From: an uncultured Oscillospiraceae bacterium
GTDB lineage: Bacteria; Bacillota; Clostridia; Oscillospirales; Oscillospiraceae
Direction: 5' to 3'
DNA: 54,874 bases
Assembly (NCBI GenBank): GCA_947588955.1
Contig: CANPYX010000014.1
Coordinates: 1 to 54,874 of the forward strand
The translations under genes and the position numbers were made by a program. This document shows, piece by piece, positions 40,037 through 50,372 of this stretch (position 1 is its first letter; every line of letters begins with the position of its first letter). A model generated the notes under the pieces. The model was not told where the DNA came from. It did not search any database and saw nothing but the letters and a program-made list of their open reading frames with translations.

Positions 40037-41434
40037 ATGAAAAACTCCGAAAAGACACTGGACATGATCGTCAACCTGTGCAAAAGCCGCGGCTTTGTTT
40101 ACGCCGGAAGCGAGATATACGGCGGGCTTGCCAACTCCTGGGATTACGGTCCCCTGGGCGTTGAGTTCAAAAACAACGTGAAAAAGGCGTGGCTCAAGAA
40201 GTTCGTGCAGGAGAACCCCTACAACGTGGGGCTTGACGCCGCCATAATAATGAACCCCCAGACCTGGGTGACCACCGGTCACGTCGCCGGCTTCTCGGAC
40301 CCCCTTTTGGACTGCCGCGCCTGCAAGTCCCGCCACCGGGCGGACAAGCTCATAGGCGACGAGCACCCTGAGGTGAACACCGACGCCATGACCTTTGACG
40401 AGATGGATAAATTCATCGCCGAGCATGAGGACGTGGTATGCCCCATATGCGGAAAGCACGATTTCACCCCCATACGCAAGTTCAATTTGATGTTCAAGAC
40501 CGCCATCGGCGTCACCGAGGACACCTCCTCCACCTGCTATCTGCGGCCTGAGACGGCCCAGGGGATATTTGTCAACTTCCCCAATATCCAGCGCACCACC
40601 CGCCGCAAGCTGCCCTTCGGCGTCTGCCAGGTGGGAAAGGCGTTCCGCAACGAGATAACCCCCGGCAACTTCACCTTCCGCACCAGGGAGTTTGAGCAGA
40701 TGGAGTGCGAGTTCTTCTGCAAGCCGGGGACGGACCTGGAGTGGTTCGCCTACTGGAAAAAATTCTGCATCGAGTGGCTGAAGTCCCTGGGACTCAAGGA
40801 GGAGAACATGCGCTACCGCGACCACGAGCCGGCGGAGCTTGCCTTCTACTCCAAGGCGACAACGGACATCGAGTACGCCTTCCCCTTCACCGACTGGGGC
40901 GAGCTGTGGGGCATCGCCGACCGCACGGACTACGACCTGAGCCGCCATCAGGAGGCCTCCGGCAAGGACCTCACGTACTACGACCAGGACGCCAACGAGC
41001 ACTATGTCCCCTACGTCATCGAGCCCTCCCTGGGCTGTGACCGGGTTGCCCTGGCGTTTTTGTGCGAGGCGTACGACGAGGAGCACCTGACAGACGCCAA
41101 GGGCAAGGAGGACGTGCGCGTGGTGCTGAGGCTCCACCCCTTCCTCGCGCCCTACAAGTGCGCCGTTCTGCCCCTTTCAAAGAAGCTCTCCGACAAGGCG
41201 ATGGAGGTGCGCAACGAGCTTGCCAAGTCCTTCATGGTGGACTTTGACGACGCCGGCTCCATCGGCAAGCGTTACCGCCGGGAGGACGAGATCGGCACTC
41301 CGTTTTGCGTCACCTACGACTTCGATTCCGAGAACGACAACTGCGTCACCGTCCGCGAGCGGGACACCATGGAGCAGGTGCGCATACCCATAAGCGAGCT
41401 CGAGGCGTACATCGCCGAGAGGGTAAAATTCTGA
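40037..41434 (+). CDS. glyS: Glycyl-tRNA synthetase (dimeric type)
   Basis: Charges tRNA-Gly. The 465-aa class II synthetase belongs to the single-chain alpha-2 type. It has [19 protein letters not shown] near the N-terminus, [12 protein letters not shown], motif 2 in [11 protein letters not shown], and motif 3 in [13 protein letters not shown]. The zinc-ligand pattern ([18 protein letters not shown]) is present. I chose the ATG at 40037 with GGAAGG upstream; 22 upstream codons are open but do not look like the family. Confidence 0.95.
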   Translation: MKNSEKTLDMIVNLCKSRGFVYAGSEIYGGLANSWDYGPLGVEFKNNVKKAWLKKFVQENPYNVGLDAAIIMNPQTWVTTGHVAGFSDPLLDCRACKSRHRADKLIGDEHPEVNTDAMTFDEMDKFIAEHEDVVCPICGKHDFTPIRKFNLMFKTAIGVTEDTSSTCYLRPETAQGIFVNFPNIQRTTRRKLPFGVCQVGKAFRNEITPGNFTFRTREFEQMECEFFCKPGTDLEWFAYWKKFCIEWLKSLGLKEENMRYRDHEPAELAFYSKATTDIEYAFPFTDWGELWGIADRTDYDLSRHQEASGKDLTYYDQDANEHYVPYVIEPSLGCDRVALAFLCEAYDEEHLTDAKGKEDVRVVLRLHPFLAPYKCAVLPLSKKLSDKAMEVRNELAKSFMVDFDDAGSIGKRYRREDEIGTPFCVTYDFDSENDNCVTVRERDTMEQVRIPISELEAYIAERVKF

Positions 41435-41472
41435 TTTTCCCCCGTATCACATGGGAGAGGAGGTAAACACAT

Positions 41473-43398
41473 ATGGAAGGAAAGCGGCTTTATTACAAAA
41501 GAAAGCTTAGGGAGTTTTTCACGAAAATATTCGGCAAGACCTGGACCGAGGCGCTTTTTGCCCCCACCCACGCGCCGGACTGCCTTCTCTCCCGCCTGTT
41601 GCCAAAATGGGCGGCGGTGATCTTTCGCGTTTTGGGATGGGTGAGCCTTCCCTTTTTCCCGGTGTTCTGCCTCTTTTTCCTGGACTACATGAACTACCGG
41701 AAGCTTGAGGCGATGCGGACCTTCTGGACGGAGCATCCGCTTTCAGCCCTCTTTGAGTGCGTTGTCATGCTTGCGCTCTTCCTGGGACTTTTGCTGCTTC
41801 TGCGCCGCGGCGCCGCGGCAGCCGGAGCGATGGGCGCGGTGTCGGTCATATTCGGGTATATAAACTACATGAAGATAACCCTGAACGGCGACTTCTTCCA
41901 GCCCCGTGACTTCTCCATGGCAAGCCAGGTGCGGGAGCTCACCCAGTTTATAAGCGGCGATCTGCCCAGGTGGTTCTATCTGGGGGCGGCTGTTATGGTG
42001 CTGTGGGTGCTGTTTCTGGCGCTGTGCGGCACAAATCTGCCCCTGCGCTGGACCGTTCGACTGCCCCTGCTTTTGGCGGGGGTGCTGGCGGTTTGCTCCA
42101 CCTTCTCCACTATGGACAAGTCCAACGAGTACCTTTCAAAATACGGCATGACCTTCTTTGACGCGGCGCTCCAGTCCTCAAATTACACCGCCAACGGCTT
42201 TGTGGGCGCCTTCACCTTGAACCTGCTCATGAACCGAATGGAGCCGCCGGAGGGCTACTCCGACGAGCTTGTTGACGAGCTCATGGGGGACTTTGAGGCG
42301 GTCCCGCAGACCGGCGAGGACTACGACGTGATAGTTGTCCTCAGCGAGAGCTTTTTCGATGTCCGAACCCTTCCCGAAGCGGAATTTTCGGAGGACCCTC
42401 TGTCAAGCTTTGACGAGGTGATTGCCCGTGACGGGGCGTACAGCGGGACGCTGTACACCACCGCCTCACGAGGCGGCACCGTCAGACCGGAATTTGAGAT
42501 ACTCACGGGTCTCTCCACCGATTACCTCCACAACGTCTCAAGTCCCTATGAGCTCACCGACGCGCCGGTGGAGTCGTATGTCTCCAACTACAAGCGCGCG
42601 GGGTACAGGACCGTGGCGATCCACCCGTATATAGGCTCCTTCTACCGCCGCTCCAAGGCGTACCCGTTTTTGGGCTTTGACGAATTTCTTGACCGAGAGG
42701 GCGTATCGGAGACAGTGGAGCCGGAGTATAAGCGGGGGCTTGTCAGCGACGACACCACCCTGAGGGCGATCGAGTACGAGCTGGAGCACTCCGAGGGGCC
42801 TGTGTTCATTGAGGCGATAACCATGCAGAACCACCAGCCCTTCTCAAAGCTTCCGGAGGACCAGATTGCAATAACCGTGACCGACCCGCTTTTGAGCGGG
42901 GAGTCGCTGGACAGCGTCACCACCTACACCCAGGGCGCCGCCGACGCCGCCGACATGCTGCGGGACCTTGCGGATTACATCGACGAACGCGAGAGACCGA
43001 CTGTGCTGCTCTTTTACGGCGACCACATACCCAACCTGGGGGACGCCTATAAAGAGACCGGCATCCTCACCGGCGGCAGCAGCCCGGAGGAGCTGAGATA
43101 TATGTACTCCACGCCCTTTGTGATCTACACCAACACCGGAGCCGAAAGCGGTATGCTGCCGAAAAAGGCGGGAAATGAGATATCCACCTACTACCTCCTT
43201 GAGGTGATAGCCGACATGACGGGCTTTGCCCAGACGCCGTATATGCGCCTGCTGGCGGATTTTTACACCCGCGTGCCTGTCTACAACGCGCGCCTGCCGT
43301 TCCTTGGCGGGAGCGGCGACGTGGAGGCGCTGTGCCGGATGCATGACGTGATAACATATGACCGGCTCATAGGCAATCGTTGGTCGAATACGAGGTGA
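41473..43398 (+). CDS. LTA synthase-family sulfatase (membrane phosphoglycerol transferase-like)
   Basis: The 641-aa protein has five predicted transmembrane helices in the first ~210 residues, followed by an extracytoplasmic sulfatase/alkaline-phosphatase domain. Metal-site motifs are VVLSESFFDVRT and YGDHIPN. The candidate nucleophile is Thr336 in GGTVRPEFE, and HNVSS/AITMQNHQPF match the LtaS group. Such enzymes polymerise glycerolphosphate on lipoteichoic acid or transfer it to other envelope glycans; which one is unknown here. It overlaps the next gene and begins a four-gene operon with nadE and mnmE. Confidence 0.9.
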   Translation: MEGKRLYYKRKLREFFTKIFGKTWTEALFAPTHAPDCLLSRLLPKWAAVIFRVLGWVSLPFFPVFCLFFLDYMNYRKLEAMRTFWTEHPLSALFECVVMLALFLGLLLLLRRGAAAAGAMGAVSVIFGYINYMKITLNGDFFQPRDFSMASQVRELTQFISGDLPRWFYLGAAVMVLWVLFLALCGTNLPLRWTVRLPLLLAGVLAVCSTFSTMDKSNEYLSKYGMTFFDAALQSSNYTANGFVGAFTLNLLMNRMEPPEGYSDELVDELMGDFEAVPQTGEDYDVIVVLSESFFDVRTLPEAEFSEDPLSSFDEVIARDGAYSGTLYTTASRGGTVRPEFEILTGLSTDYLHNVSSPYELTDAPVESYVSNYKRAGYRTVAIHPYIGSFYRRSKAYPFLGFDEFLDREGVSETVEPEYKRGLVSDDTTLRAIEYELEHSEGPVFIEAITMQNHQPFSKLPEDQIAITVTDPLLSGESLDSVTTYTQGAADAADMLRDLADYIDERERPTVLLFYGDHIPNLGDAYKETGILTGGSSPEELRYMYSTPFVIYTNTGAESGMLPKKAGNEISTYYLLEVIADMTGFAQTPYMRLLADFYTRVPVYNARLPFLGGSGDVEALCRMHDVITYDRLIGNRWSNTR

Positions 43399-43406
43399 GT
43401 GACGGT

Positions 43407-43754
43407 ATGGGAACGGGACAGGCGTTTGTAAAGTGGCTGAAACCGGGCGGTGCGGCGCTGGTGCTGATACTTGCCGTTATCGCCACCGTCATGCTCTTCA
43501 CCGCCAGGGGCACCCCCGTGGAGGGCTACGCCGCGCCCCACGGCGGGGACTATTACGCCGACAGGCTTTCGGAGCTTAAAACGGAGATCGAGACGAATCT
43601 CCTGCCGAAAATAGACGCGCCGGGGGTGGAGCTGGGGCTTTCGGAGGGCGCCGTCACCGTCACGGGACCCAAAGAGCCCCTGCAAACGGCGAGGCTTGCC
43701 ATAATACACTATTTTGACCCCGAACTATTTGAGTTTACGGAGGTGCCGGAATGA
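43407..43754 (+). CDS. Small single-pass membrane protein
   Basis: A 115-aa protein with one transmembrane helix (about residues 14-35: VLILAVIATVMLF) and a short extracytoplasmic domain rich in Glu and Pro. I chose the ATG at 43407 with GAGGTG 8 nt upstream; a GTG at 43395 overlapping the previous stop codon is possible. No family is recognised. Its position between an LTA-synthase-like gene and nadE (4-bp overlap with nadE) suggests an envelope accessory role. Confidence 0.75.
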   Translation: MGTGQAFVKWLKPGGAALVLILAVIATVMLFTARGTPVEGYAAPHGGDYYADRLSELKTEIETNLLPKIDAPGVELGLSEGAVTVTGPKEPLQTARLAIIHYFDPELFEFTEVPE

Positions 43755-45682
43755 GAGACGGATTCGTAAAGGTCGCCGCCGCGACGCCGAGGATAAGGGT
43801 GGCGGATTGCGACTATAACGCTTCTGAGATTATAAGGCTCTGCCACGAGGCGGGGCGGCTGGGCGTAAAAATACTGGCTTTCCCTGAGCTTTGCGTCACC
43901 GGCTACACCTGCGCCGACCTATTTTTGCAGGACACGCTTCTGGACGGCGCCGAGGCCGCCCTCTCGCGCATACTCGCGGAAACCCGCAGACTCGATATGC
44001 TCATCGCCGTTGGCCTCCCCGCGCGTCACCGGGATAAGCTATATAACTGCGCGGCGGTGCTGTGCCGGGGGAAGCTTCTGGGGCTGGTGCCAAAGGCGCT
44101 CCTGCCCAACTACGGAGAATTTTACGAAAAACGCTGGTTTGAGGCGGGGACCCCCGAAAACCTCGTGGACGCACGCCTTTGCGGGAGCTCTATCCCATTC
44201 GGCACGGGTCAGGTGTTCCCATGCTCCAACGTGCCGGGGCTTTGCGTGGGCGTGGAGATATGCGAGGACCTGTGGGCCTCGGACCCGCCCTCCAACCGGC
44301 TCGCCGCGCTGGGGGCGACGGTAATTTTGAACCTGTCCGCCTCCAACGAGCTGGTGGGCAAGGCGGCATATCGGCGGGAGCTGGTGAAGAACCAGTCCGC
44401 GCGGCTCCTCGCCGCCTATATCTACGCCGACGCGGGGGAGGGGGAGAGCACCACCGACCTTGTGTTCGCGGGGCACAACATAATAGCCGAAAACGGCACG
44501 ATTTTGGCGGAGAGCCGCTTCAAAACGGGGCTCACCGTCAGCGAGACCGACATTGACCGCCTTACCTTCGAGCGCCGGCGAAATACCACATTCCGCATCG
44601 GTGAGATGACGGACGCCGCGCGCTATGCCGTTATGAACCCCGATTTCTCACTGAGGAGGAGCGACACCGTCCTCACCCGCCCCGTGGGGCGCAGTCCCTT
44701 CGTCCCCCCGGACCCGGCGGAGCGCGAGGAGCGGTGCGCGGAGATATTTGAGATACAGGTCCGTGGGCTTAAAAAGCGCATGGAGCACACGGGCTGCCAA
44801 AAGCTTGTTGTCGGCGTGTCCGGCGGGCTGGATTCCACCCTCGCCATGCTTGTGTCGGCGGGGGCTCTGAGGGAGCTGGGGCTTCCCTCCGACGGGCTTC
44901 TGGCGGTGACCATGCCCTGCTTTGGAACCACCGAGCGCACAAAATCCAACGCAACGCTGTTGGCGGAGAAGCTGGGAGCGGAGCTTCGGTGCGTTGACAT
45001 CACGGCCTCCGTCCGCCGGCACTTTGAGGACATCGGTCACGACGAAAATGACCGCTCCGTCACCTATGAAAACGCCCAGGCGCGGGAGAGGACCCAGGTT
45101 TTGATGGACATTGCCAACAGCCTGAACGGGCTGGTGGTGGGCACCGGGGACCTTTCCGAGCTTGCCCTGGGTTGGGCGACCTACAACGGGGACCACATGA
45201 GCATGTACGGCGTCAACGCCGGAGTTCCCAAGACGCTGGTGCGCTATCTGGTGGGCTGGTACGCCGACACCCGCGGCGATGAGGAGCTTGCCGCTGTTTT
45301 GAATGACATCCTGGCGACGCCCGTTTCGCCGGAGCTTCTGCCGGCGGAGAACGGGGAGATAAGCCAGAGGACCGAGGACCTGGTGGGGCCCTATGAGCTC
45401 CACGACTTCTTCCTCTACTACTTTGTCCGCTGGGGCATGGAGCCGAAAAAGATATACCGCCTGGCAAAATACGCCTTCGCGGGCGTCTACGACGACGGAA
45501 CAATTTTAAAGTGGCTGAAGACCTTCCTCCGCCGCTTTTTCAGCCAGCAGTTCAAACGCTCCTGCCTGCCCGACGGGCCAAAGGTGGGGTCCGTGGCGCT
45601 TTCGCCCCGCGGGGACTGGCGCATGCCCTCCGACGCCGCGGTGAAGGCGTGGCTCAGGGAGCTGGAGGAAACGGATGTCTGA
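43751..45682 (+). CDS. nadE: Glutamine-dependent NAD+ synthetase
   Basis: Forms NAD+ from deamido-NAD+, ATP and glutamine. The 643-aa protein joins an N-terminal nitrilase-type glutaminase with the Glu-Lys-Cys triad (Glu46 in FPELC, Lys115 in PKALLPNY, Cys171 in EICEDLW) to a C-terminal synthetase with the P-loop SGGLDST (357-363). Both active sites look intact. It overlaps mnmE by 8 bp. Confidence 0.96.
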   Translation: MRDGFVKVAAATPRIRVADCDYNASEIIRLCHEAGRLGVKILAFPELCVTGYTCADLFLQDTLLDGAEAALSRILAETRRLDMLIAVGLPARHRDKLYNCAAVLCRGKLLGLVPKALLPNYGEFYEKRWFEAGTPENLVDARLCGSSIPFGTGQVFPCSNVPGLCVGVEICEDLWASDPPSNRLAALGATVILNLSASNELVGKAAYRRELVKNQSARLLAAYIYADAGEGESTTDLVFAGHNIIAENGTILAESRFKTGLTVSETDIDRLTFERRRNTTFRIGEMTDAARYAVMNPDFSLRRSDTVLTRPVGRSPFVPPDPAEREERCAEIFEIQVRGLKKRMEHTGCQKLVVGVSGGLDSTLAMLVSAGALRELGLPSDGLLAVTMPCFGTTERTKSNATLLAEKLGAELRCVDITASVRRHFEDIGHDENDRSVTYENAQARERTQVLMDIANSLNGLVVGTGDLSELALGWATYNGDHMSMYGVNAGVPKTLVRYLVGWYADTRGDEELAAVLNDILATPVSPELLPAENGEISQRTEDLVGPYELHDFFLYYFVRWGMEPKKIYRLAKYAFAGVYDDGTILKWLKTFLRRFFSQQFKRSCLPDGPKVGSVALSPRGDWRMPSDAAVKAWLRELEETDV

Positions 45683-47042
45683 CCTGATAGCCGCCGTCGC
45701 CACGGGCGCCGCGCGCTCGGCGATAGGCATAATACGCCTCTCCGGCGAGGGGGCGATAGACTGCGTTGACGCGGTTTTCAGGGCGGCGTCGGGGAGAAAA
45801 ATGGCTGATACGCCCTCAAATAAGCTGGTTTACGGCGGGATATACGACGAAAACGGCGGTCTTTTGGACATGGGGCTGTGCTTCGTTGCCCGCGCGCCGA
45901 AAAGCTACACCGGCGAGGACACGGCGGAGCTTCAGTGCCACGGCTCGCCGGCGGCGCTGGGGGAGGTGCTGGCGGAGCTTCTGAAAAACGGCGCGCGCCA
46001 GGCAAAGCCGGGGGAGTTCACAAAGCGCGCCTTCCTCAACGGGAAGCTTGACCTCACCCGTGCGGAGGCGGTTATAGACCTCATCGACGCGGACACGGAC
46101 CTTGCCGCGAAAAACGCCGCCGGACAGCTCGCCGGCGCTGTGACGCGCAAGACCGACGCCGTGTACTCAGACCTTCTGGACATTGCCGCCCACTTCCACG
46201 CGGTGGTGGACTTTCCAGACGATGACGTGGAGGAATTTGAGCTCCGGGACTACCTGGGGACGCTGGAGAGGGCGGAAAAAACGCTCTCGGACCTTCTGGA
46301 CACCTTCGGGCGGGGGAGGGTCATACGCGACGGGCTGGAGTGCGCCATCGTGGGGAGCCCCAACGTGGGGAAATCCTCGCTCCTCAACGCGCTTCTGGGC
46401 TTTGAGCGGGCAATCGTCACCGATATTCCCGGAACCACCAGGGACACGGTGGAGGACACCTGCGTTTTGGGTGGTGTGAAGCTCCGGCTCATCGACACGG
46501 CGGGACTTCGCAAAACGGACGACGCCGTGGAGATGATGGGGGTGGAACGCTCCTACGCCGCCATGAGGCGGGCAAAGCTCATTTTTGCCGTGCTGGACAG
46601 TTCGCGCCCCATGACGGGGGAGGAGGCGGAGCTCATAAAAAAAGCCGCCTCGACGACGAGGACGGTGATGGTGTTAAATAAATCCGACCTTCCCGTAAGG
46701 CTCGCGGTACCGGCGGAGCTTGAGGGAATTCCCCGAACCGGGCTGTGCGCCCTGACGGGGGAGGGGACACGTAAGCTTTCGGAGCTTGTGGCGGGGCTTT
46801 TCCAGCAGTACGGGGACGCGCCGGAAGGGGAGATACTGACAAACGACCGCCAGGCGGGGGAGGTCCGCGCCGCGCTGGAGGCGGTGAGGGACGCAAAAGG
46901 AGCCCTTCAGGAAGGGGTGACCCCGGACGCCGTGCTCACGGAGCTTGAGGACGCTATGGACTCATTGGGAAGGCTTGGCGGCAGGACGCTCTCCTCCGAC
47001 GTGACGGACAGGATTTTCAGCCGCTTCTGCGTGGGGAAATGA
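45675..47042 (+). CDS. mnmE: tRNA uridine-34 5-carboxymethylaminomethyl GTPase MnmE
   Basis: With MnmG it makes cmnm5U34 on tRNAs using a folate cofactor. The 455-aa protein has an N-terminal folate-binding domain (GRXXXXIXR-like SAIGIIRLSGEGA), a helical domain, the embedded G domain (GSPNVGKSSLLNALL, DIPGTTRDT, DTAGL, NKSD), and the characteristic C-terminal FSRFCVGK with the essential cysteine. It ends the LTA-synthase operon; mnmG is not in the window. Confidence 0.96.
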   Translation: MSDLIAAVATGAARSAIGIIRLSGEGAIDCVDAVFRAASGRKMADTPSNKLVYGGIYDENGGLLDMGLCFVARAPKSYTGEDTAELQCHGSPAALGEVLAELLKNGARQAKPGEFTKRAFLNGKLDLTRAEAVIDLIDADTDLAAKNAAGQLAGAVTRKTDAVYSDLLDIAAHFHAVVDFPDDDVEEFELRDYLGTLERAEKTLSDLLDTFGRGRVIRDGLECAIVGSPNVGKSSLLNALLGFERAIVTDIPGTTRDTVEDTCVLGGVKLRLIDTAGLRKTDDAVEMMGVERSYAAMRRAKLIFAVLDSSRPMTGEEAELIKKAASTTRTVMVLNKSDLPVRLAVPAELEGIPRTGLCALTGEGTRKLSELVAGLFQQYGDAPEGEILTNDRQAGEVRAALEAVRDAKGALQEGVTPDAVLTELEDAMDSLGRLGGRTLSSDVTDRIFSRFCVGK

Positions 47043-47049
47043 CCGACAG

Positions 47050-47085
47050 AAAAATCCCCCCGACGGGGCGGTGTCCGCGGGGGAA
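47050..47085 (-). terminator. Terminator of the small XRE gene
   Basis: On the minus strand, TTCCCCCG / CGGGGGGA is followed by TTTTT. It lies 6 bp past the stop of the XRE gene and between it and the converging mnmE. Confidence 0.78.
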
Positions 47086-47090
47086 CCATA

Positions 47091-47441
47091 TCACTTCATG
47101 CCGTTTTTGAACTCCTTCACGGCGTCGGTCAGGTCCTTTATGCTCTCCAGAAGCGCCTGCTGTTCACGGCCGGCGGCGCGGATCATGCTGAGAAAATCGT
47201 CACGCTCCATCCCGATGTTGGGCTGACCGAAGATGATGTGGTCGGAGGTGACGTGCAGGGCGCCGCACAGACGCTCGATGAGCTCCAGGGACGGGCCGGA
47301 TACGCCGCGCTCAACGGCGCTGAGGTGGTTCGGGGTGACACCCACCGCCTCGGACAGCTCCTCCTGGGTCATGTGCGCCTCCTCGCGGAGCCTTTGGATG
47401 TTCGCGCCGACGCGTATGTTTATGGGCTTTCGCTCCCGCAT
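47091..47441 (-). CDS. Small XRE-family transcriptional regulator
   Basis: A 116-aa protein with an HTH_XRE domain (about residues 11-66: IQRLREEAHMTQEELSEAVGVTPNHLSAVERG) and a short C-terminal tail with a predicted helix. There is no ligand domain, so the signal is unknown. AGGGAGG precedes the ATG. It has its own promoter and terminator and converges on mnmE. Confidence 0.87.
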   Translation of the reverse strand: MRERKPINIRVGANIQRLREEAHMTQEELSEAVGVTPNHLSAVERGVSGPSLELIERLCGALHVTSDHIIFGQPNIGMERDDFLSMIRAAGREQQALLESIKDLTDAVKEFKNGMK

Positions 47442-47470
47442 TGTGCCGCCTCCCTCCGTCGATTTATTAT

Positions 47471-47499
47471 ATTTTATCCGTTTTATTTTGACCGTTCAA
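47471..47499 (-). promoter_or_regulatory. Promoter of the small XRE gene
   Basis: Minus-strand TTGAAC and TAAAAT with a 17-bp spacer, 30 bp upstream of the start. Confidence 0.7.
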
Positions 47500-47582
47500 C
47501 ACTGTGACGCAATCAGAAAATAAATGCAATACACCGAATAAATTCTCGCGCCGCGCGGAGAGACGAGATTACCCGAATCTGA

Positions 47583-47640
47583 TATTTTAACGGCGGAGGG
47601 TACGCCGGAAAAATCATCTTTTTTGCTGAAATTTTTCCTG
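47583..47640 (+). repeat. Remnant of the multi-hairpin element
   Basis: Contains a degenerate hairpin A (ACGGCGG...GTACGCCGGAAAAATCAT) followed by a shortened T-rich segment ending TTTTTCCTGC. Hairpins B, C and D are missing. Located in the XRE-ppdK intergenic space just before the ppdK promoter. It is a decayed copy or a distant relative. Confidence 0.55.
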
Positions 47641-47648
47641 CAAAGAGC

Positions 47649-47677
47649 TTGAAAACGGGAGATACTGCTGGTATAAT
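47649..47677 (+). promoter_or_regulatory. ppdK promoter
   Basis: TTGAAA and a perfect TATAAT with a 17-bp spacer, about 60 bp upstream of the ppdK start. Confidence 0.85.
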
Positions 47678-47738
47678 ATCTGTGGTTTTTTCCGAGAATG
47701 AAAAAAATTCAAATTTTTATACGAGGAAGGATAAACAA

Positions 47739-50372
47739 ATGGCTAAAAAGTATGTCTACCTGTTCTCAGAGGGCAACGCCAACATGCGTGAGCTCCTGGG
47801 CGGCAAGGGCGCTAACCTTGCCGAGATGACCAACATCGGGCTCCCCGTGCCCCAGGGCTTCACCATCACCACCGAGGCCTGCACCCAGTACTACGAGGAC
47901 GGCCGCACCATCAACGATGAGATCATGGGGCAGGTCAACGAGTACGTCAAAAAGATGGAGGAGATGAACGGCAAGAAGTTCGGCGACCTTACGAACCCCC
48001 TGCTGGTCTCCGTACGCTCCGGCGCCCGCGCCTCCATGCCCGGTATGATGGACACCATTCTGAACCTGGGACTCAACGACGACGTTGTCGCCGCCATGAT
48101 AGCCGGCAACCCCGACCCCAAGTTCGAGCGGTTCGTCTATGACTCCTACCGCCGCTTCATCCAGATGTTCTCCGACGTGGTCATGGAGGTGGGCAAGAAG
48201 TACTTCGAGCAGCTCATCGACGCCATGAAGGAGCGCAAGGGCGTGAAGTACGACGTGGAGCTCACCGCCGCGGACCTGAAGGAGCTGGCCAGCGAGTTCA
48301 AGGCGGAGTACAAGAAGCAGCTGGGTCAGGACTTCCCCTCCGACCCCCAGGTACAGCTTTACGAGGCCATCCGCGCGGTGTTCCGCTCCTGGGACAACCC
48401 CCGCGCCAACGTCTATCGCCGGGACAACGACATCCCCTACTCCTGGGGCACCGCCGTCAACGTCATGCCCATGGTGTTCGGCAACCTGAACGACAACTCC
48501 GGCACGGGCGTCGCCTTCACCCGTGACCCCGCCACCGGCGAGAAGAAGCTCATGGGCGAGTTCCTCACCAACGCCCAGGGCGAGGACGTGGTGGCCGGCG
48601 TCCGCACCCCCATGCCCATCTCCCAGATGGAGGAGAAATTCCCTGAGGCTTATGCGGACTTTGTAAGGGTCTGCGACATACTTGAGAACCACTACCGCGA
48701 CATGCAGGACATGGAGTTCACCGTGGAGAACGGCAAGCTCTATATGCTCCAGTGCCGCAACGGTAAGCGCACCGCCCCCGCCGCTTTGAAGATCGCCTGC
48801 GATCTGGTGGACGAGGGCATGATAGATGAGAAGAAGGCCGTCTCCATGATCGACCCCAGGAATCTGGACACCCTTCTCCACCCCCAGTTCGACCCCGCCG
48901 CTTTGAAGAAGGCCCAGGCAATCGGCCGCGGCCTCGGCGCCTCCCCCGGCGCTGCCTGCGGAAAGGTTGTCTTCTCCGCGGAGGACGCCAAGGAGTGGAA
49001 GGCCAGAGGCGAGAAGGTCGTTCTTGTCCGCCTTGAGACCTCACCAGAGGACATCGAGGGCATGAAGGCCGCCCAGGGCATACTTACCGTCCGCGGCGGT
49101 ATGACCTCCCACGCCGCCGTCGTCGCCCGCGGAATGGGCAAGTGCTGCGTCTCCGGCTGCGGCGAGATCAATATGGACGAGGCGAACAAGAAGTTCACCC
49201 TGGCCGGAAAGACCTATCACGAGGGCGACTGCATCTCCATCGACGGCTCCACCGGCAACATCTACGACGGGCTCATCCCCACCGTGGACGCCACCATCTC
49301 CGGTTACTTCGGACGCATCATGGCCTGGGCCGACAAGTACCGCAGGCTCAAGGTACGCACCAACGCGGACACCCCCGCGGACGCCAAGAAGGCCCGTGAG
49401 CTGGGCGCCGAGGGCATAGGACTTTGCCGCACCGAGCACATGTTCTTCGGCGACGGCCGTATCGACGCCTTCCGTGAGATGATCTGCTCCGAGACTGTTG
49501 AGGAGCGCGAGGCCGCCCTTGCGAAGATACTTCCCATGCAGCAGGCCGACTTCGAGGGGCTCTACGAGGCGCTGGAGGGCACCCCGGTTTGCATTCGGTT
49601 CCTCGATCCCCCGCTCCACGAGTTCGTTCCCACCGAGGAGGCCGACATCGAGATCCTGGCGAAGGCCCAGGGCAAGAGCGTTGAGACCATCAAGGCGCTC
49701 ATCGCCTCCCTCCACGAGTTCAACCCCATGATGGGTCACCGCGGCTGCCGCCTTGCCGTCACCTATCCGGAGATCGCCGTGATGCAGACCCGCGCCGTCA
49801 TCCGCGCCGCCATCAACGTCCAGGCCAAGCACCCCGACTGGAACGTTGAGCCTGAGATCATGATCCCGCTGGTGGGCGAGGTCAAGGAGCTCAAGTACGT
49901 CAAGGACTTCGTGGTCAAGACCGCCGACGAGGAGATCGCCAATGCGGGCGTGGAGCTTAAATATCAGGTTGGCACCATGATCGAGATCCCCCGCGCCGCC
50001 CTCACCGCCGACGACATCGCGAAGGAGGCCGACTTCTTCTGCTTCGGCACCAACGACCTCACTCAGATGACCTACGGCTTCAGCCGTGACGACGCCGGAA
50101 AGTTCCTGAACGCCTACTATGACGCCAAGATCTTCGAGAACGACCCGTTCGCCAAGCTCGACCAGGTTGGCGTGGGCAAGCTCATGAAGATGGCCATAGA
50201 GCTGGGACGTCCCGTGAATCCCAAGCTCCACGTGGGCATCTGCGGCGAGCACGGCGGCGACCCGACGAGCGTGGAGTTCTGCCACACCATCGGCCTCGAT
50301 TACGTCAGCTGCTCCCCCTTCCGCGTCCCCATCGCCCGCCTCGCCGCCGCCCAGGCCGCGATCAAGGGCTGA
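47739..50372 (+). CDS. ppdK: Pyruvate, phosphate dikinase
   Basis: Interconverts pyruvate, ATP and Pi with PEP, AMP and PPi; in anaerobes it often runs in the glycolytic (ATP-forming) direction. The 877-aa protein has an N-terminal ATP-grasp-like domain, the phosphohistidine His458 in GGMTSHAAVVARGMGKC, and the C-terminal PEP/pyruvate TIM barrel with GICGEHGGDP (Cys835 acid/base). Length matches single-chain PPDKs. The ATG at 47739 is preceded by GAGGAAGG; 30 upstream codons read through the promoter. Confidence 0.97.
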   Translation: MAKKYVYLFSEGNANMRELLGGKGANLAEMTNIGLPVPQGFTITTEACTQYYEDGRTINDEIMGQVNEYVKKMEEMNGKKFGDLTNPLLVSVRSGARASMPGMMDTILNLGLNDDVVAAMIAGNPDPKFERFVYDSYRRFIQMFSDVVMEVGKKYFEQLIDAMKERKGVKYDVELTAADLKELASEFKAEYKKQLGQDFPSDPQVQLYEAIRAVFRSWDNPRANVYRRDNDIPYSWGTAVNVMPMVFGNLNDNSGTGVAFTRDPATGEKKLMGEFLTNAQGEDVVAGVRTPMPISQMEEKFPEAYADFVRVCDILENHYRDMQDMEFTVENGKLYMLQCRNGKRTAPAALKIACDLVDEGMIDEKKAVSMIDPRNLDTLLHPQFDPAALKKAQAIGRGLGASPGAACGKVVFSAEDAKEWKARGEKVVLVRLETSPEDIEGMKAAQGILTVRGGMTSHAAVVARGMGKCCVSGCGEINMDEANKKFTLAGKTYHEGDCISIDGSTGNIYDGLIPTVDATISGYFGRIMAWADKYRRLKVRTNADTPADAKKARELGAEGIGLCRTEHMFFGDGRIDAFREMICSETVEEREAALAKILPMQQADFEGLYEALEGTPVCIRFLDPPLHEFVPTEEADIEILAKAQGKSVETIKALIASLHEFNPMMGHRGCRLAVTYPEIAVMQTRAVIRAAINVQAKHPDWNVEPEIMIPLVGEVKELKYVKDFVVKTADEEIANAGVELKYQVGTMIEIPRAALTADDIAKEADFFCFGTNDLTQMTYGFSRDDAGKFLNAYYDAKIFENDPFAKLDQVGVGKLMKMAIELGRPVNPKLHVGICGEHGGDPTSVEFCHTIGLDYVSCSPFRVPIARLAAAQAAIKG

